Source of the DNA: Nodosilinea sp. FACHB-131
GTDB lineage: Bacteria; Cyanobacteriota; Cyanobacteriia; Phormidesmidales; Phormidesmidaceae
Assembly (NCBI RefSeq): GCF_014695395.1
Contig: NZ_JACJOF010000005.1
Span: 1 to 64,000, forward strand
Direction of reading: 5' to 3'
DNA: 64,000 bases
In this document: piece after piece, positions 24,676 to 33,964 of the stretch
How positions within the stretch are numbered: the first letter of the stretch is position 1
Layout of the letters: every line of letters starts with the position of its first letter
Program-made: the position numbers and the translations under genes
The notes under the pieces: generated by a model
Seen by the model: the letters and a program-made list of their open reading frames with translations, nothing else
The model's database searches: none
Told to the model about the DNA's origin: nothing

Positions 24676-25086
24676 CTAACGCCGAGAGGCCAGCCAAAAT
24701 ATGCCCACCACCGCCAGCGACACAGCCAGGGTAGTCAGCAATCGCGCCACCGACTGGGCACCGTCGGGGGTTTGCAGGGTAGCCAGCAGCAAAAAGAACA
24801 CCATCAGGCCAAAGGCAGCCAGCACTACCAAGGGTAAGTAGCTCACGTTGAGGGAGGAGCGATCGAGTCGCCACTGCTGCCCTGTCCAACGCCAGAGTCG
24901 TTTGTAGGGATAGTGGGTAGACAGCTGCTCGATCACGTAGCCATCGTCTTGCACAACAAAGATTTGCTGACAGCGATCGCAGCCAAAGGCCTCGGTCAGG
25001 GTAATGGGCTTAATACATCCATTGCGACGACAGGGGCAGGGGTAGTCGGCGTTCTGGTCGATCTTTTGGCTTTTATAAGTACGCAC
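24676..25086 (-). CDS. Conserved zinc-ribbon membrane protein of unknown function
   Basis: 136 residues. The N-terminal 45 residues hold a four-Cys cluster, CPCRRNGC then FGCDRC, that looks like a small zinc ribbon on the cytosolic side. A Trp/Arg-rich stretch follows (YKRLWRWTGQQWRLD), then two hydrophobic helices (LPLVVLAAFGLMVFFLLL and LLTTLAVSLAVVGIFWLA) and a short basic tail. Similar proteins occur in cyanobacteria without assigned function. It is co-directional with proA at a 4-bp gap, so it shares proA's transcript. Confidence 0.7.
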   Translation of the reverse strand: MRTYKSQKIDQNADYPCPCRRNGCIKPITLTEAFGCDRCQQIFVVQDDGYVIEQLSTHYPYKRLWRWTGQQWRLDRSSLNVSYLPLVVLAAFGLMVFFLLLATLQTPDGAQSVARLLTTLAVSLAVVGIFWLASRR

Positions 25087-25342
25087 AGCACTGCCGGGGT
25101 GGGGGCGAAGACGGGCTGGAAATTACTCATCATTCTGACACATTAACCAAAACCTCCCCTGAAATACAACCTGCGGCAGACTAAGAACTAACTGGCGGCA
25201 ATAAGGCTGGTCGGCAGAGTCTAAATTTGTCCTTAAACTGTATCTCCTGCGGCTTGAATTCTTGAGGACAAACGTGGTAAGTAGGGCTAATCAAACCCTG
25301 TTTCCGCTCGCCCCCACTCGCCCCTATGGGCAGGATGTTGCT

Positions 25343-25996
25343 ATGGTTACCGATCGCCTGGAGACGGCAGTGAGAAACTTTCAGCACGTCAATCAGATGG
25401 TAGAGCGCTACACCCGGCTCTGTCGCGCCTACATTACGCTGTCTGAGCGGTTTAATCAGCTCGATGTAGAGCACATGACCCTAAAGGGGCAAATGGTGCC
25501 GCTGCTGAAAGCGCTGAAGACTCATCAGTCTAAACTACGCACCGCTGAATTTGAAAAGGCAGCGATGCAAACGACCTTAGAGCAGCAGGAAGCGCGGCTG
25601 CAAGCTGCCCTCGATCAGCAAGAGGCCCAGCACCGGCAAGAGCTCCAGCAGTTGACCAGCGCCTACGAGGAGAGGCTGCAAGCCCTCGCCAGCCACGTGG
25701 CCGAACTACAACCCCTCGAGCAACTGCTCAACGCTGAGACCCACCACGAACTCAGCGCCGCCGAGGCACAGATGGAGCTGATCGAAACTACCTTCGAAGA
25801 GATTGAGCAGGATAGCTCGCCCGATCTTTCCGCCGAAGAGAAGGCCCTGCTGGCCGCCTACCGGTCTGACCCCGATGCCTTCCTGGTGGCTGCCGCTGAT
25901 GCCCCCGTTGGCAGCGCGATCGAGGCAGAAGAACCGGTGGCTTCTCTGTGGCACTACTACTCCAACGAGCAGGTGCCCAAGGGGTTTAGGGCCTAG
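25343..25996 (+). CDS. Coiled-coil protein of unknown function
   Basis: 217 residues from ATG 25343. A longer frame from 25262 adds 27 unlike residues. Residues about 15-150 are strongly heptad-patterned and Gln/Glu/Leu-rich (TLEQQEARLQAALDQQEAQH, LQQLTSAYEERLQALASHVAE), indicating a long coiled coil. The C-terminus has an acidic segment with EEKALLAAYRSDPDAFLVAAA and ends WHYYSNEQVPKGFRA. No membrane helix is visible. I do not recognise the family. It is divergent from the proA pair and converges with the FkbM gene. Confidence 0.6.
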   Translation: MVTDRLETAVRNFQHVNQMVERYTRLCRAYITLSERFNQLDVEHMTLKGQMVPLLKALKTHQSKLRTAEFEKAAMQTTLEQQEARLQAALDQQEAQHRQELQQLTSAYEERLQALASHVAELQPLEQLLNAETHHELSAAEAQMELIETTFEEIEQDSSPDLSAEEKALLAAYRSDPDAFLVAAADAPVGSAIEAEEPVASLWHYYSNEQVPKGFRA

Positions 25997-26031
25997 GCTA
26001 ACCAATTGAGACGCCTGGCCCAAGAGACTCC

Positions 26032-26847
26032 TTAAGACACCAGCTTGCTGACCAGCCAGTTGGCTAAACCGCCGCCGTAGGGCGCGCAGATCGATTGAAT
26101 GCGTTCGGCGGAGAACTGCTGCTGGTAAAAACACAGCATGTTGCCGTAGACCCCGTTGGGGTAAAAGGGGGCCTCTCGGGCCAGATCTAGGGCCTGGAGA
26201 TCAAACACCTTAGGTTGGGTGCCAGCAGCGTAGTCGACCATGATGCTAAAGCCGTAGCCTCGCTGTTGCAGAGTCTGCAAGCAATCCATGGTGCCCGTCA
26301 AAAATTTGGGTGACCAGCCCTTTTCACCCTGGTTGCGGCGGCTGCCACCGCCGTACTCAAACATCACCATCTGGGGCAGTCGTTCGGCAGGCAGTGCGGC
26401 AAACTGCTGGATCACGACCGACTCCCACCCTTCGATATCTAGCTTAAAGGCGGTGATTTGGGTAGCGGCCACCTGTTCTAGCAGGGTCGCCAGATCGAGG
26501 GTAAGCACCTGACAAGTGGTGCTAGAAGCCCCGAACCAATCGGCCGCCAAGGAGCTAAAGTTGCTGTTGGCCAGGTTGGCAAACTGACCCATGTGTAGCG
26601 TTTGGGTACCGACCCGATCTGATAAGCACTGCTCAATTAGCCGAATGGGGTACTGCCGACAGACCGTTCGTAGTTTGTCGGTAGGAGAAGGTTCCACAGC
26701 GACGGTGGTAAACCCGAGGCGGGCAAACAGCTCACAGTAAAAGGCAAAGGTGCCCACCCCGACATCGACACAAAGCCCCTGGCGCTGCGGGTCAAGGTCG
26801 GGCAACAGGTGCTCAAGTAGGACCTGGCAGCAAGCTTCTACGCGCAT
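26032..26847 (-). CDS. FkbM family SAM-dependent methyltransferase
   Basis: 271 residues. SAM-binding motif I is VDVGVGTFAFYCELF near 25-39, with the acidic end of strand 2 in TVAVEPSPTDKL. The FkbM signature follows: TLDLATLLEQ, ITAFKLDIEGWESVVIQQF. Family members methylate hydroxyls of sugars and lipids. The substrate is not evident here, but several glycosyltransferases are nearby. It is soluble by composition. It stands alone, convergent with the coiled-coil gene. Confidence 0.82.
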   Translation of the reverse strand: MRVEACCQVLLEHLLPDLDPQRQGLCVDVGVGTFAFYCELFARLGFTTVAVEPSPTDKLRTVCRQYPIRLIEQCLSDRVGTQTLHMGQFANLANSNFSSLAADWFGASSTTCQVLTLDLATLLEQVAATQITAFKLDIEGWESVVIQQFAALPAERLPQMVMFEYGGGSRRNQGEKGWSPKFLTGTMDCLQTLQQRGYGFSIMVDYAAGTQPKVFDLQALDLAREAPFYPNGVYGNMLCFYQQQFSAERIQSICAPYGGGLANWLVSKLVS

Positions 26848-27114
26848 TAGATCGGCTCTAGAGAAAAATAATGTTCTAAGCGTAGACCATCTCGGTTGCG
26901 GGAGAGTTTGTAGGTTTCATCAAGATTGTCATCAGCACCGCATATCCATCGCAGAGCAGACGCACTGCGATTAAGCCATCGTTAAGGTGAAAGGCTCTAG
27001 TCTATGCGCTCAAGCAGCGGTAGTGAGACAACAACTCATGGGGGCAAACGTAGTTGCTCAAACCTGCTGTTAGTTAGCGACATCTTTTATGAATTGGGAA
27101 CGGAGAGTTACACC

Positions 27115-27861
27115 ATGTCTGCCAAGTCTGCTAAGAAGAAAAACAGCAAAAAGAGTACTCAGTTTAGTCAACCTAAGAGCAATCAACCTGAGAGCAAGAA
27201 GCCCCAAAACGATACTACAGTTTTAGGGATCAGCCCGCGAGAGCTTGGCTCTGTAGTGGCAGCGGCTGTGATTGCCGAAGTTTCTCAAGTTGCTGCCAAT
27301 AGAATTTCTCAGGCAGTAGCTCAATCAGACCCTAAAAAGGCGCTTCAAGATCAGCTCAGCCCCATTAATCACTCGGTGAGGACTGTTGTAGGAGGGGTAA
27401 AAGACGCGATCGCCGATGCTGTTTCACCGGCCTCAGAAGTATCAGATACGGTCGAAAGCACCCTAGTTGACGGTCGATCGACCGTGTCCGACGGGGTTGA
27501 TCGGGGCGTAGAGAATGCCAAAGAGAAGACAGCCGTGACGGCAGGTATTGCTCAAGAGCGGGCTAGCGAACTGATCGACGACACCAAACAGAAAGCGGAT
27601 CAGACGCGTGAGTTTGTAGTTGCTCAGATCGAGAATGCGATCGCCGGAGCTCAGGGCAGAGCCGGTAAAACGCGACGAGCTCTAGGCAATCGGATTGACG
27701 CCACCCAAGATACCGCTAGTGCTACTCAAAAAGCTGTAGCTCAAGTTATTGATGAGGCCGTCCACCGGGTAAAGGAAATTATTGCTACTAACTCAGACTC
27801 TTTGCAAGGGAATGAAAAACGAGAAAAGAAGGGGAAAAAGGCCAAGAAGAAGAAAGGGTAG
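27115..27861 (+). CDS. Lys-rich amphipathic helical protein (LEA/apolipoprotein-like composition)
   Basis: 248 residues from ATG 27115, chosen because CGGAGAG precedes it at 27101; a longer frame from 27004 has no site. Both ends are strongly basic: MSAKSAKKKNSKKS at the start and a KKGKKAKKKKG tail. Between them are repeated Ala/Val/Asp/Lys helical segments (VENAKEKTAVTAGIAQERAS, DDTKQKADQTREFVVAQIEN) like LEA or apolipoprotein-type amphipathic helices. An early segment, GSVVAAAVIAEVSQVAANRIS, could touch a membrane. No catalytic motif was seen. It is 18 bp upstream of the next gene and surely co-transcribed with it. Confidence 0.6.
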   Translation: MSAKSAKKKNSKKSTQFSQPKSNQPESKKPQNDTTVLGISPRELGSVVAAAVIAEVSQVAANRISQAVAQSDPKKALQDQLSPINHSVRTVVGGVKDAIADAVSPASEVSDTVESTLVDGRSTVSDGVDRGVENAKEKTAVTAGIAQERASELIDDTKQKADQTREFVVAQIENAIAGAQGRAGKTRRALGNRIDATQDTASATQKAVAQVIDEAVHRVKEIIATNSDSLQGNEKREKKGKKAKKKKG

Positions 27862-27879
27862 TAACGGGATAGACAAACT

Positions 27880-29388
27880 GTGGGAACTGCATTGCTAACT
27901 GCCCTATTAATTGGTTTGCTGACAGCATTTGCATTCCATCTGTTGCTCGCCTTTTTTGGCTTGGCTATTGGTATGACGGCCCTAGGCTCTCGGTTTTCCT
28001 CACGGGCCGATGCAACGCCTGTCAGCGGTGCTGACCAGCAGGACATCAGTGCCGAAACCCGTTTTGCCAGCTCAACCACTAACGTAGTTTTTTGGGTTGG
28101 ACTAGGGCTGTTGTTGAGCACTAACGGGGTGATTTTTAGCGCTTGTTTTTTGGCGACAAAATTCAGCCAGTTAAATGACCCTGTGCTGGGGGCGATCGCC
28201 GGGGTGGTGATCTGGTCAGCCTACTGTTTAGGCCTGACCTGGGCCAGTTCAACAGCGGTCGGTACGGCAGTGGGTGCAGTTTTGGGGGCAGCCACGGGCG
28301 GGCTGCGTCAGTTGATAGCTGCCCTCAGGGCAGTCTTTCGCAACCAAGACAATACCTCGATGTCCCAAGAGGAAATAGCGGCCGCAGTTCAGCAGGAAAT
28401 TCAGCTGGCCCTGGGTTCTGCTGCCCTCGATCGCTGGCCTAGCCATCCCGCTGGCGATCGCATCAACCAGTCTGAAATTTCTGAAACTGATGGCATCCCC
28501 GAGCCATTGCCCCTCAGTTTAGAGGACGTAAATTTACACCTAGGGCAAGAGTTAGCGCTGTATCTGCGCCACACCCGTTTGAAGCGCCTGACGCCAGATC
28601 GCATCTACCAAAAACTACAGGAGCTGCTCGATAAGGCTTTAGAAAATTCCAGCTATCCAGCCGATCAGCTGACCTTGGATCGAACTCAATTGAAGGCAGT
28701 ATTGAAAGAACGTCAAGGTTGGGACAAACCGCAGCGCCGGCAAGTTCTGCAGGCGGTTGAAACAGCCTGGCGGCAGCTGACAGCCCAAGCGAACCCACCC
28801 TTTCCAGAAGATAGACAGCAAGAGTCTCCGCGATCGCGCCTAGATGCTTTCCAGCCAATCGCGGCCTACATTACTGAGGCTATAGGTAAGCTAGATGATC
28901 AGCTTTCCGACCCAGATCTTGAGCTAGAAACCAGGCTGAAGCAGCATTTGTCTGAGGGACTGACGTTTTCTACAGCGGCTACACTAGTCGTTTTGCATCA
29001 GCTTAATCGGATCAATTGGGATGCATTGCTCGATCGCCTGCCGTTGGATCGCTTGACGGTTGACTCCGTTGGGCAAGGTGTTAGCAACCTGCGCTCCAAT
29101 GCTCAGGAGCTGATGCATCAACCGCAGCAGTGGACTGAGGAGGTCTTGCTACCGCAAACCCAAGGGTTGAAACATCTGGTGGTGCAGCAAGTAGAGCAAT
29201 TTGAGCAAGGGCTACAGGCAAGAGTGGATACCCTTAAAGCCCAAGCCCAGGAACGCTTGACCAAGACCCGCAAAGCGGCTACCGCTGCGGCATGGTGGCT
29301 TGCGATTACGGCATTCACCACGGCGGGATCAGCCGCGATCGCCGGTGCTCTAGCGGCAGGAATGCATGTCCCATTCCTGGGCTTTTAA
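27880..29388 (+). CDS. Large membrane-anchored protein of unknown function
   Basis: 502 residues from GTG 27880. N-terminal hydrophobic segments lie at about 5-40, 65-90, 100-115 and 118-140, including small-residue-rich TAVGTAVGAVLGAATGG. A soluble middle (150-450) contains long helices, including LHLGQELALYLRHTRLKRLT, FQPIAAYITEAIGKLDDQL and coiled-coil-like VEQFEQGLQARVDTLKAQAQ. One C-terminal hydrophobic segment follows (AAAWWLAITAFTTAGSAAIAG). No known domain is evident. With the Lys-rich helical protein just upstream it forms a two-gene unit. A structural or membrane-shaping role is speculation. Confidence 0.65.
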   Translation: MGTALLTALLIGLLTAFAFHLLLAFFGLAIGMTALGSRFSSRADATPVSGADQQDISAETRFASSTTNVVFWVGLGLLLSTNGVIFSACFLATKFSQLNDPVLGAIAGVVIWSAYCLGLTWASSTAVGTAVGAVLGAATGGLRQLIAALRAVFRNQDNTSMSQEEIAAAVQQEIQLALGSAALDRWPSHPAGDRINQSEISETDGIPEPLPLSLEDVNLHLGQELALYLRHTRLKRLTPDRIYQKLQELLDKALENSSYPADQLTLDRTQLKAVLKERQGWDKPQRRQVLQAVETAWRQLTAQANPPFPEDRQQESPRSRLDAFQPIAAYITEAIGKLDDQLSDPDLELETRLKQHLSEGLTFSTAATLVVLHQLNRINWDALLDRLPLDRLTVDSVGQGVSNLRSNAQELMHQPQQWTEEVLLPQTQGLKHLVVQQVEQFEQGLQARVDTLKAQAQERLTKTRKAATAAAWWLAITAFTTAGSAAIAGALAAGMHVPFLGF

Positions 29389-29424
29389 GGCAAACTAGTG
29401 TCCTTACTGTCATCGGCAAGGGCA

Positions 29425-32400
29425 TTAGAACGTCATCGGCGCGATCGGTTCAATACCGGGGTCGTGGCCGCCCACCTGACTGGTGCGCAGCACCCAGGCT
29501 GACGCGCCGTACTTGAGGAACTTGTGCACCACCACATCGCTGGCCTTACGGGGAAACACCGTGCGCCAGCTGCCTAGGCCCATCAGCAGGTTACGCAGGG
29601 GCTCGTCTTCAATCGAGCTGCCCAAGTTGAATTCGTTCTTTTCCCAGGTGGGACGCAGGCCCCCTAGGGGTTGCAGGGTGTCTTTGAGGTCTTTGCCAAA
29701 GAGGGCGAGCTGGTATAGAGGCTCGGCCTGGTCGGGGTGCTGGTCGATTAAAGCGTCGGCATGGTGGTAAAGGCTGGTACCGATGCCCTGCAAACTGGCA
29801 AACAGCGCTTGGTTAGAGTCTTGGGAGCAGTTATTGGACGGGCCGACAAAGGTGCCACCAGTGCCGTCACCGATGCGGTAGCGGGCAGTCATGGCTTGCA
29901 GGTGGGCCTCCATGCGGGTGAGGGGAGACCGTCGCTCGTCGTCAAAATAGTAGTAGCGGTTAAAGGCATCGAGCTTGACCAAAATATCGCAGGTGGGGCG
30001 CGTGCCCAGCCAACCCCGCTGGCGATCGCCCTGATAGCGCGACCAGTGAATCGTACCGGCAATCAGCCCGTCAATGTTGTGGGCGTAGACCTGGTAGTAG
30101 CGAATCTCAAACCGCCGTTCATCCGCTAGCGGGTCGTGCACTACCTCGGCCCGACCGTAGGCAAAGTGGCCAAAGAAAATCGGGGTGGCGGCGGAGGGTT
30201 CTTTGTGGTTGCCGCCAATGCCGCCGTAGGTGTGGAGGATGAGGGCGCGATCGCCCACCTGCCACTCATCGATCGCTTCGCGAATTGCCTCGGGCCGTCC
30301 GTTGTCCCGTACCGTGCAGAGCACCGAGCCGACCTTGCCCTTTTGGGCCACCACGTCGGCCCACGACTCTTTGCGAATGTAGCGGTAGGCCGCCTTAGCG
30401 CCGCCAAACACCACCCGCTGAGGCTGTAGGCGAAACAGGGCGCGCGGTCCCAGCGCCTGCACCACAAAGGTGCCGCTGGCATTGGGTGCGCCGTAGATGT
30501 ACCAGCCGGTCTCGTTGTAGGGCGATCGCTCCAAATGCTGTGTGGTAGAGGGATGGCTGCCGTAAATCGCCGTCGTGGCCACCGGAGGCAGGCTTATCAC
30601 CTCCTCGGGGCCGTCAAAGGCGCGGCTAACCTTGTTAAAATGCCGTACTCGCCACTGGTCGCCCGTTGACCCCAAAAACTGCACCAGGCCGTAATAGCGC
30701 CCCGTCACCTCCATCGGCTGAGCCGCGATCAAGAGCGTGACCCCGTCCCGGTCCAGCACTACCTGGGGATTTTCGACCACCACTACCAGGTCATCCTCCG
30801 GCAGCGACCCGGCCAGGGATTCGAGCGGGTCGACCCGCAGCCAGTGGTTGAGCCGCACCGGGTTAATCACCCCACCAAAGCGGCTGGCATACTCAGCATC
30901 GGCGCTAAAGTGCACATCGTGGGTGACGGCCTGCACCAGCTTTTGGGCGAGGGGGTGGTCAGACCAGCGCAGCTTCACCACCCGCCCCACCAGCTTGCGG
31001 TGGTCGTCGGGCGCATGGTGAATTTCGTAGAAGACACCACCAAAGCGCTCGGCCTTGGCAGGCAAAATCAGCCGCCCAATCCAGTCGGCAATGGGTACGT
31101 AAAGCGCTGGGTTAGGGCACTGATCGGGCGGATAGCTCTGGTACTGCACCAGGGGGTTGGCGCGAAAGATGTCGTAGTTATTTGCCTTGCCGCCCCGCTC
31201 CAGCCCGGTTTCTAAAATTTCACCGCGCAGAATGGCGTTGATAGTGTCGATGGTCTGCCCGAGGGAACTGCGGCCATCGGGCAGCACCAGCTTAGGGTCA
31301 AGAATGCCCCCCGGCACCTGATGCCCCACCGGCCCCAGGGAAACGAACGAGATCTTGCCCCGCCGCTTAGCCCGATTCCAGAACGACAGCGGAAACAGCC
31401 GCCAGCGGCCCGGAAAAATCTTTGGCCCCAGCTTCTCCACCACATCCTTCTCGCCTGACAGGTGATAGAGATGCTCCAACTGGAGCAGGTTGATGTTGGC
31501 GCTCATCACCCCGCCCAAGGAAATGACGTCAATGGGAGCACCCAGAGCCCGCTTGAGATAGGGGGCGCTGGCGCAGCACATCTGCCCGCCGCCGCTGTAA
31601 CCCATCAGCGTAACGGGAGTGCCGCTGCCCACCCGGTAGCCATTTTTGATCAAACCGTTAAACACTACTTGGGCAATGCCCTGGTTGTAGAGCGGCCCAT
31701 AGCGCTTGTCGGCCGACACGCCCACAATCAGCATGTTGCGAATGTTGACCAGCAGACCCAGTACGCTCATGGGGTTGGCAAAGCGCAGCTTGTCGGCGTA
31801 GCGCCACAGAAACGACAGGGGCCGATCTTCATCTAGGGGCGTATTCATCACCGAGTAGGGCATGATGCCGCGAATTAGCGCCACGCCCTTGGGCAGGGTG
31901 GGGGCCAGGGTATCGAGAAATTCTTCAATATCGGGCAGGTACTCAAAGCTGGAGATGCCGATGCCGTCGAGGTAGACCATGTAGCGGCTGACCTGGCTGT
32001 GGTCGACCACGGGTTCAGCCAGTTCTCCGGCGTTGACGGTGGTGTTGACCTCGTCGTCATACCAGCCGGCCCACCAGCCTAGGGTTTCGAGCGGGGCCAA
32101 CAGCCCGGCCACCACCAGGGCGACAATGCCAATCCAGACAAAATTCAGCATCAGCAGCGCCAGGCTGGGCAGGCCGCTCAACCAGCCAAACCACCAGGCT
32201 CGAATGGGCCGCAGCAGCGCCAGCACTACCACCGTTAGCACCGCCATGGCGCCCAGGCCTAGCAGTGTCTTAAAGCTATCCAGGCGATCGCCGTTTGAAC
32301 CGGCATTGACCGAGACGGTCGAGCCCCCGGCTCCGGCCAGAGCCAGGGTCGGAGGCTCACCAGTGACAGCGGCGATCGCATCCCCCTGACTGAGGGCGCT

Positions 32401-33066
32401 AAATCGCTGGGTAAACTCTTCGTGCCAGCGGGTAGAGGTTTCGGCCAACCCCGATTGAAACGACTCAGACAAATCTCGGCGATTGGTGACGAGATCGACT
32501 CCCGCCGCCCGGTTGGCAATCCGCTTGCCCAAGTTGGCAATGGGCTGACCCACGGTGTTTTGCAAAACTTGCAGCAAAATCCAGCCTAGGGCAACGTAGC
32601 TAAAGGCATGGCTAATGCCCAGGTTGGCGATCGCCCCAAAGCCCACCACCATAGCCAGCAAATGCCACACCGACAGCAGGTTGAGAATGGGCACCCCCAA
32701 GTAGGGCAATGCTCCTAAAAAGCTAAACAACAGCGGGGCATAGGCCAACCCCAGCACCGTCACTAGCTGCCCTAGGGGAAGGCTTTGCGACCAGGGAGCC
32801 AGGGTTACTAGCCAGGTACTCAACACCAGGGCCAAAAAGCCAAAGGCAAATAGCACCGCGTTAATGCCCAGGCTGAGCACAAACCGGGCAGGCCGCACCT
32901 GGTTGACGAAGAGAATGATGCTTTGCCCAATGCCCTGGGATAGACCTGCCAGCAAAACCACTAACAGCGCCAGGCCTCTTCCCGCCGGTACGGTGGTGGC
33001 AATGCGAAAGGCCTCATCGTTGAGGGCAAACACGTAGCCCAGCACTTCCCAGAAGCGATCTAGCAT
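29425..33066 (-). CDS. 1213-residue multidomain membrane protein: membrane region + alpha/beta-hydrolase-like + possible papain-like domain
   Basis: The N-terminal 175 residues hold about five hydrophobic helices with Yip1-like arrangement. After a soluble linker, two more helices lie at 268-288 and 298-325. From about 360 the chain turns soluble, with an alpha/beta-hydrolase-like core: YMVYLDGIGISS at 362-373, nucleophile elbow MGYSGGGQ with Ser491, and a later GPVGHQVPGG with His582. A second enzymatic-looking region near 935-1090 has RALILHTYGG, FFGHFAYGRAEVV (His967) and SNNCSQDSNQALFA (Cys1080). This His-before-Cys order would suit a circularly permuted papain-like (NlpC/P60) fold. The reaction is unknown; lipid or lipoprotein hydrolysis is a guess. 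It appears monocistronic. Confidence 0.7.
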   Translation of the reverse strand: MLDRFWEVLGYVFALNDEAFRIATTVPAGRGLALLVVLLAGLSQGIGQSIILFVNQVRPARFVLSLGINAVLFAFGFLALVLSTWLVTLAPWSQSLPLGQLVTVLGLAYAPLLFSFLGALPYLGVPILNLLSVWHLLAMVVGFGAIANLGISHAFSYVALGWILLQVLQNTVGQPIANLGKRIANRAAGVDLVTNRRDLSESFQSGLAETSTRWHEEFTQRFSALSQGDAIAAVTGEPPTLALAGAGGSTVSVNAGSNGDRLDSFKTLLGLGAMAVLTVVVLALLRPIRAWWFGWLSGLPSLALLMLNFVWIGIVALVVAGLLAPLETLGWWAGWYDDEVNTTVNAGELAEPVVDHSQVSRYMVYLDGIGISSFEYLPDIEEFLDTLAPTLPKGVALIRGIMPYSVMNTPLDEDRPLSFLWRYADKLRFANPMSVLGLLVNIRNMLIVGVSADKRYGPLYNQGIAQVVFNGLIKNGYRVGSGTPVTLMGYSGGGQMCCASAPYLKRALGAPIDVISLGGVMSANINLLQLEHLYHLSGEKDVVEKLGPKIFPGRWRLFPLSFWNRAKRRGKISFVSLGPVGHQVPGGILDPKLVLPDGRSSLGQTIDTINAILRGEILETGLERGGKANNYDIFRANPLVQYQSYPPDQCPNPALYVPIADWIGRLILPAKAERFGGVFYEIHHAPDDHRKLVGRVVKLRWSDHPLAQKLVQAVTHDVHFSADAEYASRFGGVINPVRLNHWLRVDPLESLAGSLPEDDLVVVVENPQVVLDRDGVTLLIAAQPMEVTGRYYGLVQFLGSTGDQWRVRHFNKVSRAFDGPEEVISLPPVATTAIYGSHPSTTQHLERSPYNETGWYIYGAPNASGTFVVQALGPRALFRLQPQRVVFGGAKAAYRYIRKESWADVVAQKGKVGSVLCTVRDNGRPEAIREAIDEWQVGDRALILHTYGGIGGNHKEPSAATPIFFGHFAYGRAEVVHDPLADERRFEIRYYQVYAHNIDGLIAGTIHWSRYQGDRQRGWLGTRPTCDILVKLDAFNRYYYFDDERRSPLTRMEAHLQAMTARYRIGDGTGGTFVGPSNNCSQDSNQALFASLQGIGTSLYHHADALIDQHPDQAEPLYQLALFGKDLKDTLQPLGGLRPTWEKNEFNLGSSIEDEPLRNLLMGLGSWRTVFPRKASDVVVHKFLKYGASAWVLRTSQVGGHDPGIEPIAPMTF

Positions 33067-33276
33067 TGATCCGGCCTCAACGGTGTGTCGAGATTTTACT
33101 TCAAGGTCAGAGGCAAAACTGCCACTGTTAGGTTAAATGAAGGATTTTGGGACAATTCCGGAACGGACGCTCCCCGAATCGCAACGTTAGCTCAAACTAG
33201 GCCCGAATGTGGCAGCTAGAGGGTTTGTAACGCAGGTTGCCGAATACAGCTCAGGCAATGTGGGCTTTTCTCACCG

Positions 33277-33852
33277 CTAGCCCACTGTCAGCATAGACTC
33301 GGCGGTCATGGCCCAATCGGGAAAAGTAGGCGATTCAACTATGGCTTCTCCGTCAAATGTGGCTTCGCTATAGCCCTGTGGGGTCAAGCTCAAAACAGTC
33401 ACCTGACCCATCGTTGGGTCGAGAATCCAATACTCACCAATGCCGCGCCATTCGTACTGGTTGCGCTTTTCTAGATAGTCGCGGCGGCGATTCTCGGCTC
33501 CTGGGCTAACCACCTCGACTACCAACAAAGGGGGAGCCATTTCCAGCGTAATGGCGGCCTGCCCCAGCTCGCGCATCTGCTCGGGATGCTCGGGGCGCAG
33601 CACCGTCAGGTCTGGATACCGATTTCTGGGCTGACCTGGCACAGCTAGAGCCAAACCCTGAGGACAGACTTGAGCAGCATCTACCAGCGTTTTTAATATG
33701 TCGTAGAGCTTTAGGGCGCGACGCAAGTTGTCGTACGACTCTGGCGGCATTTCAACCAGTTCTCCGTTCGTGAGTTCGTAGTAGCCTTCGACCTCCTGGG
33801 AGTAGGCGAGAAAGTCGCTAAAGGTTTTGAGCTGGGGTTGGGCTTGTACCAC
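33277..33852 (-). CDS. Uma2 family (DUF820) endonuclease-like protein
   Basis: 191 residues. It carries the PD-(D/E)XK-type pattern of the family: YYELTNGELVEMPPES at 24-39, the acidic PDLTVLRPE, then LLVVEVVSPGAENRRRDYLE, KRNQYEWRGIGEYWILDP and a C-terminal VTVLSLTPQGYSEATF strand. The catalytic Asp-Glu-Lys set appears complete. Uma2 proteins are present in many copies in cyanobacteria, sometimes near mobile DNA, and their biological role is unresolved. It is divergent from the 174-residue gene. Confidence 0.85.
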   Translation of the reverse strand: MVQAQPQLKTFSDFLAYSQEVEGYYELTNGELVEMPPESYDNLRRALKLYDILKTLVDAAQVCPQGLALAVPGQPRNRYPDLTVLRPEHPEQMRELGQAAITLEMAPPLLVVEVVSPGAENRRRDYLEKRNQYEWRGIGEYWILDPTMGQVTVLSLTPQGYSEATFDGEAIVESPTFPDWAMTAESMLTVG

Positions 33853-33964
33853 GGGCGATCACCTGCTGCTCGATGCCATTATTTTATCGGGTGTGCTTTT
33901 GGGCGATTGTTTTCACTTCGGTTTCTGAAGACGAGTAAGTGGTGTTTGGCGGCGAGGAGGGGAG

